In this document: in pieces, positions 58,034 through 64,000 of the stretch
Layout of the letters: every line of letters starts with the position of its first letter
Numbering within the stretch: position 1 is the stretch's first letter
From: Chrysoperla carnea
Lineage: Eukaryota; Arthropoda; Insecta; Neuroptera; Chrysopidae
NCBI RefSeq assembly: GCF_905475395.1
Contig: NC_058338.1
Coordinates: 89,823,435-89,887,434 of the forward strand
Direction: 5' to 3'
Length of the DNA: 64,000 nucleotides
The notes under the pieces: generated by a model
Databases searched by the model: none
Told to the model about the DNA's origin: nothing
What the model saw: the letters and a program-made list of their open reading frames with translations, nothing else
Position numbers and translations under genes: made by a program

Positions 58034-59134
58034 GTATTGTTTTAATTCTCTTGAATTAAGATTGGTAATAATTATCTATTAAAAAATTATTTGAAAAACG
58101 TACATTTTCAGCACAGAAGAAAAAAATTACTGGATTGAAGCAATCGAATTTACTTGGCTAATGTTCTTATATCCAGTAAACATTTGTCGAATCAACAATA
58201 TAAATACTTAATTCACGAAAATAAGTATTTGACTGCTTAAAAAAATAAAATATAACAAGCAAATATATTCTTGAATCAAGAAAATATATATTTGCTTACA
58301 AGCTAAGAACATGTCTTCTTGCAACTAGTACTTACTTTTTTTACTGAAATATTTACCAGTTTCAACAAATATCGGACTCATTATTGATCATGTCATTGAA
58401 ATATTGCCACCGTTTTTAGCACATCACCGAATCCATACGATTTTCTTAAATCCTTTCTCTTCTGTTTAAGACTATGGCTCTTTTCTTGATGTGGGTGGAC
58501 GAAACAATTATATAAAAACTGTATCTACCGCCTTTTGATGGAAACTGTACCTACATTTGTGTGGAAAAGGGAAGCACCGAAAACTTTCACGAACAAAAGC
58601 AATTATATTATTCTAATCCATGCAAAGGAAAATATCTATATCATTTATCTACCATTAATTATAATCGATAAACTGCCGCTGACTATATTCCACCCTATAT
58701 TCTACCTGTTTCAATCAGGCAAATGTTATTTACATTTTCTACCACAACGCAGAGTTTAAGTTCTCGGTAATAGTTTATTACCGCTCACATTTTCACTACC
58801 ACATGCATTTTCAGGCAATCGAATTACCCAATTTAATGTCAAAACCTGAAAGAAACTTTTGTTTTTTTGTGAATCACTCTGTACATGCTGGATGATTAAT
58901 AATAATTAATGCCTTTAGGTGTTACTATTTATTTGTAAGTTTTTTGTTTTACAGTTGTTGGTTTCGATTTGCTGGGTTTGGCTTTGCCATGTTTAAGAAT
59001 GAAAAAAGGTGTGCTTTATCATAAATTTCCCTTAAGATGAAACCTTAATTTTATCATTTGGCTATAAATAAATAAAAAGATTCTAAGATCGATTTAAATC
59101 CGCGATTAGTACCTTGACCTACAACTATACAGTT
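58034..59134. other. A+T-rich noncoding DNA with a palindrome
   Basis: Apart from the palindrome at 58256-58297 nothing is recognised. Confidence 0.4.
58256..58297. repeat. Imperfect palindrome
   Basis: AAGCAAATATAT..TCTTGA, then TCAAGA..ATATATTTGCTT. Similar TTGCTTAC and CTTGAATCAAG motifs recur loosely in 56830-56920 and 58130-58330. Confidence 0.55.
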
Positions 59135-59660
59135 TTTATAACGTGTATATATGTAATATATATCAAGGTATACTACGTTTAGTCCTAAATTTGTAACGCT
59201 TAAAAATATTGATGGTACGAACAAAATTTTGGTATAGGTGTTCATAAAATCATCTTATTAGTCCATTTTCGGTTGTCTGTCTGTCTGACTACACGATAAC
59301 TCAAAAACGACAAGAGATATCAAGCTGTAATTTTTTTACATCGTGCTAAGGACGTAAAAAGTGACGTCGACTTCGTAAATGAGCAACATAGCTCAAGGTC
59401 TCGGGTCCGTAGGACCCATCTTGTAAACGTTAGATAAAGAACAAAAGCTTAAATGTAAAAAATGTTCATTATAAAAAAATAAATAACTTTTGTTTGGAAA
59501 ATGTTTGCAAAATAGGCGCAAATTGTGTAGTATATATTATATGGGAATATCAGTTATGTATGTGTGGCATGTGTGTATGTGTGATGTGGCAGTGTAATCA
59601 ACTCTGAATATACATGGTATTTCAACAATTAATTAAGTCAATTGTTTGTTTTCGCTTGTT
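59135..59660 (+). mobile_element. H1 copy, near full length
   Basis: 5' end TTTATAACGTGTATATATG, 3' end hairpin followed by GTTTTCGCTTGTT. TTTAGTCCTAAATTTGTAAC, GGTCTCGGGTCCGTAGGACC and ATTATATGGGAATATCAGTT are typical. Confidence 0.78.
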
Positions 59661-60606
59661 GTTTTTTTTCATCTTCTTTCTGACGAATAGTAATGAACAC
59701 TTAAATCAAAACAAGAAAAAATTTATTGGGTCTCAGACAGTTGGTACTCATTAGTTTTGGCCCTTTCGTACGTAATTATCCCAGCTAGGCTAGACGCAGG
59801 TAAAATTTCGTAGAAATAAGTATTAAATGATCCTGATCTTTCTTTCCATAACTGAGAGAGTCAGCTATCGGTAATTGGCGAATCGATTTCATTATTTGGA
59901 AGTATATTTTACGTTAAACGATAATCATGGTAGTCCCGTCAATGAAAAATTATCTTAAGTTACAAACAAAATTATACAGCATAGATACTTGACGTCAAAA
60001 AAAGATACATGCTATAAATATTCACAAGACAATTAATTATTATAAATCTTCTTCTACTTAAAATCGTTTTCTAATTGAAATGAACAATAAATCAACAATA
60101 AAATAACAACAAAGTACAATATAATGATATATTTTTAAAACGTGATTTCTCATCAATAATAATTGTTGTGTTAAATTTTTATTATTTTATAAGTATAGCC
60201 GATTATTTGATCTCTTGTAGAGCGAACAAATATAGTGAAAAATATAATATTAAAATGCTTTAATGGTAACTTTTCTTTCATGAAAGGTAATTTTTGTAAA
60301 AAAGAAACGAATTTATTTCTTTCTTATTAAATAATGTTTTCAATACATATACAGAAGTCAAAATACAGTTATTACCTTGTATAAAAGATGGTTCGTTGCA
60401 TGGGTTTTATTTAAAAACGATAAATTTAATTTATAGTACAGAGGATAATTGTTCAATTCAAAAGATAACACCGAAGTTTTAGTGTGAGATACTTGACAAA
60501 CAAAACAACGCAATATTAGATACTAAAATAACTTTTTTCTGTGGAAATTTTTCAAGCTGCCCCAAAATTTTGTTTATTTTGTTCTGATGAAAAGTTATAA
60601 TGTATG
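59661..60606. other. A+T-rich noncoding DNA
   Basis: No supported feature. Confidence 0.4.
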
Positions 60607-60904
60607 TGTAGCTTTGATCGCCCGTAGCTCGAAAACTACTAGTTATAAAGTTTTATAGCCGAAACAGTTTTTGATCGGAATGATTTGAAGAACGTTTTGT
60701 GGGCCGTTTGAAAAAGTTTCACAGAAAGCCATTTTCCTAGTCTTATACTAAACTATAACTATGATATATTCGTAGCTTTGATCGCCCGTAGCTCAAAAAC
60801 TACTCGTTAAAAATTGTTGTGGCCCTGAGAGCTTTTGATCAGAATGATCCTAAGAACATTTTAGGATGGATTAGAAAAAGGTTTTACAGAAAGCCATTTT
60901 CCAA
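60607..60904 (+). repeat. Tandem duplication, 164-bp period
   Basis: GTAGCTTTGATCGCCCGTAG at 60608 recurs at 60772. Each unit continues with CTC.AAAACTACT.GTTA, TTTGATC.GAATGAT and ACAGAAAGCCATTTTCC. The units have diverged noticeably. Confidence 0.75.
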
Positions 60905-61236
60905 TTTAATATAGCGGGGTCCTTTACAAATTCATAATTTTGTAGATTTTCTAAGAACATACCGGAAAGGTTATGAAGTTTTTTCCTTTCCTTAATGTTT
61001 TAGTGAAGACCTATTCCGAAAGCAGTTTATTGGGTCAAGGAAGTAAGGCGTACTTTAACGTGTTTCGATTCCAATTTGTACAGGTATTGAAATTTACAAA
61101 ACGCCTTCAAAGAAGATGATTAGCTCTAAAAGCGGATTGCGGGAAAGAATCGGTAGAAGGTAAGAGGATCGATGACAAGAGTCCTTTAGCTTCAGAAATT
61201 TATGGGTTTACGGTATGGTATTTACACTAATAAATA
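60905..61236. other. Noncoding DNA
   Basis: No supported feature. Confidence 0.4.
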
Positions 61237-62021
61237 TACAGGCTGCAACATGTAAATATTATAGTGAATATTATAGTGAATGGCTCATTTTGTAGTAAAA
61301 TAACTTATAGAAAATTTGCAGCGTTTGATGGGAGACATCATGTTCTGACATCGGATTGGACTTCTCCCGGTTGCTTTAATAGTCAATTTTAGATCCTAAA
61401 AGACAAGAGATAGAATAACACTTTGAATTAGAAAGTTGATGCTCAAAAAAAAAAAACTAACATTTTTTATTCAAAACATTTTTTTCTGAAATTGCATTTC
61501 ATCGAAAGAAAATACGCTAGTCTTCGAAATATTTAAGACATAATAATAACTTTAAAGTCCAGATAAATTTTCAAGATCATTGGAAGATCAAGGTCAAATG
61601 ACTTTGAAATAGAATTGTAGGTCAAAGTCATCGACACAGGCAAACGCCCTTTATTGCCCGTGGCAACAAAATATTAACTTTTAAGCCTAGATAAATTTTC
61701 AAGATCATTTGAAGATCAATGTCAAATGACTTTGAAAATAGAATTGTAGGTCAAAGTCATCGACACAGGGAAAAGTCTTCTATTTCCCATTGCAACTTTT
61801 GGATGAAGCATTTTTCTGTAACCAGCTTGTCTCTTTTAGAAAAATGCAACATTCCGTCGCATTCCCGGTTAAAAAAACCGGGTTAACTAGGTTCAATCTG
61901 ATACCAGAACATGATGTCCTCCATCAAACTTTTAAATTTTTGTTTAAGTTAATTTTTGATTGGTTTAATACAAATAAGCTATTAGATTAATAGATAATAG
62001 ATTGAAATTGACCGCCTTGTA
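61237..62021. mobile_element. TA-type foldback-like element, longer relative of 11253-11767
   Basis: Ends ATACAGGCTGCAAC and GACCGCCTTGTAT are roughly inverse. Inner arms TTTGATGGGAGACATCATG (61326) and CATGATGTCCTCCATCAAA (61911) are inverse. GACAAGAGATAGAATAACAC and TTAGAAAGTTGA match the other element. A tandem duplication lies at 61561-61778. Confidence 0.55.
61561..61778 (+). repeat. Tandem duplication, 128-bp period
   Basis: AGATAAATTTTCAAGATCAT followed by TGAAGATCAA.GTCAAATGAC and GTAGGTCAAAGTCATCGACA occurs at 61561 and again at 61689 with few changes. Confidence 0.85.
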
Positions 62022-62541
62022 TGTTTGGAATCTAATTCTCTGAAAAGGTGTTAGGAAGACTGGTGCTAGCTTCACTCCCAATTCCTTAAGATATTGGAAT
62101 TCACAGAATAAATATTAAGAACGAAGTTCCACTCTCCTTCGTTTCATCGCTTAACCTCCGTACTAGTTTATAAAATCATGTATTTACAATATTGATGGTA
62201 TGATAGAATTTAATGAATAGATTTCACGTATTCCGACCGCAATGGTCATGTATTCTAACATTTTTATTTAATGAATAAAATCCAAAAAAAAAACTGAAAA
62301 CTGCTACAAAATTTCCCGTAAATTAAAGGTAATCTTTCAAATAATTAAATTTGAACACATCTATTGTAACTTCATGTCATGGCCGATAATTTCCAAAATT
62401 TCAATGATATTTTATAGGCAAAAGGAGTTGTTAAAACGTAAGAATATTGTTTCATTCATTAAACCACCCTATATGAAAGAAAACAGTAGTTCTTATCAAT
62501 CCATTCATTCATAATAAACATCTTTACATGCTTTATAAGAA
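62022..62541. other. A+T-rich noncoding DNA
   Basis: No supported feature. Confidence 0.4.
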
Positions 62542-63020
62542 ACTAGATTGATACCCGCTCGCTTCACTGGGCTTAAAAGTAAAAATCACCACTTAGTAGC
62601 CTTCATCCTCTCTTGATATTCACAGTTTTCAATTTTGTTAAATGTAAAATAGTCATAATTCATTGGTATATCAGAAAAGTTGGCCATGATTTGTTTGACA
62701 TTTAATATTTTAAATTTTTACAGAATTCTTAAATTTATTGTTTAAAATGATGGTCATAGATCTGCTCCATCTATAATCATCATTTTGAACCATAAATTGA
62801 ATATTTCTGTTAAAATTTAAAAAATGGTATATGTCAAATAAAATAAAATTTTTTTTATTTTTTTAGTTTTTTGTAAATGTATCTTTATAAATTATAGCTT
62901 ATGTGTTATTCTGATGTATCAGCTATATTGCTGTGCGCTTTCATTAAAAACCATTCGCTAGTTGCGTGAAAGCGTAACGAACAAACAAACATGGTTAATT
63001 TCATATTTATAACATATAGG
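62542..63020 (+). mobile_element. Family C repeat, copy 2
   Basis: ACTAGATTGATACCCGCTCG to CATTCGCTAGTTGCGTGAAA and GCGTAACGAACAAACAAAC. The internal hairpin (about 62694-62840) is retained. It lacks the CCTTCCGTAGAACTTAAGG segment of copy 1. Confidence 0.6.
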
Positions 63021-63730
63021 GATAGGGGGTAAGGATATCAACTTTCTTTTGTCCATTTCAGACGATAAAGATTTGCCGTTAATGAAGTCACAGATGAACA
63101 AAATGTACACGGAAGAGACAGATAGGAATCGAAGTCACACACAGATCAATAATTTTTAGAATAAATGATACTTAACAAGAAGTTAAGAAATTTATATATT
63201 ATTTAAATATTGTAAAAGTAAGTAATATTGGTAGGGTAGAGTGGTGAAGAAATATGTACTTTCGCAATTTTATGCTTTCAGTAAAAAAAATTATGGTTAG
63301 ATAAGAGTACGCAGCCAAGTATAAAAGAACACATTAGGTAAAAGAGTCATCATTTGAAAGCGTCACAAATATTAAAATAAAAACACTTATGACATAACTC
63401 ACTGTATCTCGAACATGGGCAGATTGGTAGCAATGGAATAATCTATCCATTGCAAAAAATTTCGTCCATTTAATTTCAAAGAAGGCGGTATATGCCTTCA
63501 AAGTTTTGTCAAATGTCTTGAATTTTACGAAAGAAGTTTGATGAAATTTCACATTTCACAAGTACCTACCTAAATAATAATTTCCGATAAATCCATCGCT
63601 ACCTGGAAAAAGCCTCCCCAGAGTTATTTATTTTTTGGGGTTTGTATCTGCCCACTGATCGCGCAGAAAGAGAGAGATTTTCAAGATCGAGACTTGGTGG
63701 AAAACAACAGAACGATAATTTGAACTGGTA
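63021..63730. other. Noncoding DNA
   Basis: The minus frame at 63334-63552 has no recognised signature. Confidence 0.35.
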
Positions 63731-63896
63731 TTAAAATCTAGACGCAGCCCCCACGCACGGATTTTTCTCGTAAATCTTCCAGATCAACATTTTGCTTTGA
63801 AGAGTTTCAATTTTGTTCTCCACCACAATTGCATTGCAACTAACACTAGCTTCAAACCTTGCATTGTGATTGACAAACGAACCAGCGTATTCTACA
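63731..63896 (-). CDS. Possible terminal exon or decayed ORF
   Basis: On the minus strand, an A/T-rich tract ending TTTTTCAG lies just before 63896. After one base the frame GTAGAATACGCTGG... stays open for 54 codons to TAA at 63731. The encoded start is VEYAGSFVNHNARFEASVSC. The stretch is a little richer in G+C than its surroundings. It could be a last coding exon, a decayed transposon gene or a chance frame; nothing in it is recognised and the acceptor tract is not strongly pyrimidine-rich. Confidence 0.2.
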
Positions 63897-64000
63897 CTGA
63901 AAAATAAAATAAAATAATGACAACCTCATCCCGAAGTTGGCCGTTTCAGATTGAAATAAAATTTTAATATTTTTAAACAATTTCTTAATGATAGGAATGA

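Noticed and set aside
1..64000. CRISPR array, operon or bacterial system
   Set aside because: No regularly spaced short repeats, no ribosome-binding sites and no gene-dense stretches; all evidence points to a eukaryotic nuclear sequence.

Overview
The window looks like A+T-rich nuclear DNA from an invertebrate, most likely an insect. The reasons are tRNA-derived SINEs whose tails read (CCTAA)n (the complement of the insect telomere unit TTAGG), Helentron/DINE-1-like elements, TTAA- and TA-targeting MITEs, hAT and pogo-type DNA transposon remnants, and one clean spliced exon bounded by AG and GTAAGT. There are no operons, ribosome-binding sites or long open frames, so it is not bacterial or organellar.

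Coding content is very low. Only one stretch looks like a genuine host exon: 51469-51921 (+), 151 codons, phase 0 at both ends, rich in Ser, Thr and Asn. I do not recognise the gene, so the rest of the window is presumably intron and/or intergenic DNA around it. A second protein-derived stretch, 12315-12861 (-), is a broken hAT transposase remnant. A possible terminal exon at 63731-63896 (-) is weak. Nearly all other open frames are chance frames or the same frame recurring inside one repeat family.

Most of the recognisable content is repeats, named here for cross-reference. H1 is a Helentron-associated (HINE/DINE-1-like) element with 11 copies. M1, M2 and M3 are TTAA-flanked MITEs. S1 and S2 are tRNA-derived SINEs. 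X is a TIR element beginning AGCGAATT. K is a TIR element beginning ATAGGGTA. P is a repeat carrying a CATCGTAG motif. C is a repeat running from ACTAG to GCGTGAAAGCGTAAC. G is a GGAGTCGGT repeat. There is also a large foldback element at 6092-8610 with tandemly repeated arms.

Layout: 1-6000 holds X and M1 fragments, a 26-bp-TIR element, two H1 copies (one nested in M2) and a full M1. 6092-8610 is the foldback element and 8976-9281 is S1. 10-15 kb holds H1, a foldback-like TA element, the hAT remnant and a pogo-type MITE nested in another TA element. 16-27 kb holds S1, P, M2, K and H1 fragments and a hAT terminus. 27-36 kb holds S2 nested in X, three H1 copies, a 41-bp-stem hairpin, X, and G nested in M2. 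37-47 kb holds the second M1, a hAT MITE, S1, K and two H1 copies. 49-53 kb holds C, an H1 remnant, the exon and a full M2 just downstream in the intron. 55-64 kb holds S1, P, a tRNA-like head, H1, tandem duplications, a foldback-like TA element and C.

I saw no CRISPR array, rRNA, convincing functional tRNA or complete autonomous transposon. I did not find a new biological system with a demonstrable function. The most unusual structures are the foldback element, the near-identical M1 pair, and the M2 family, which carries an M1-type terminus inside it. All identities were judged by eye; no database search was possible.
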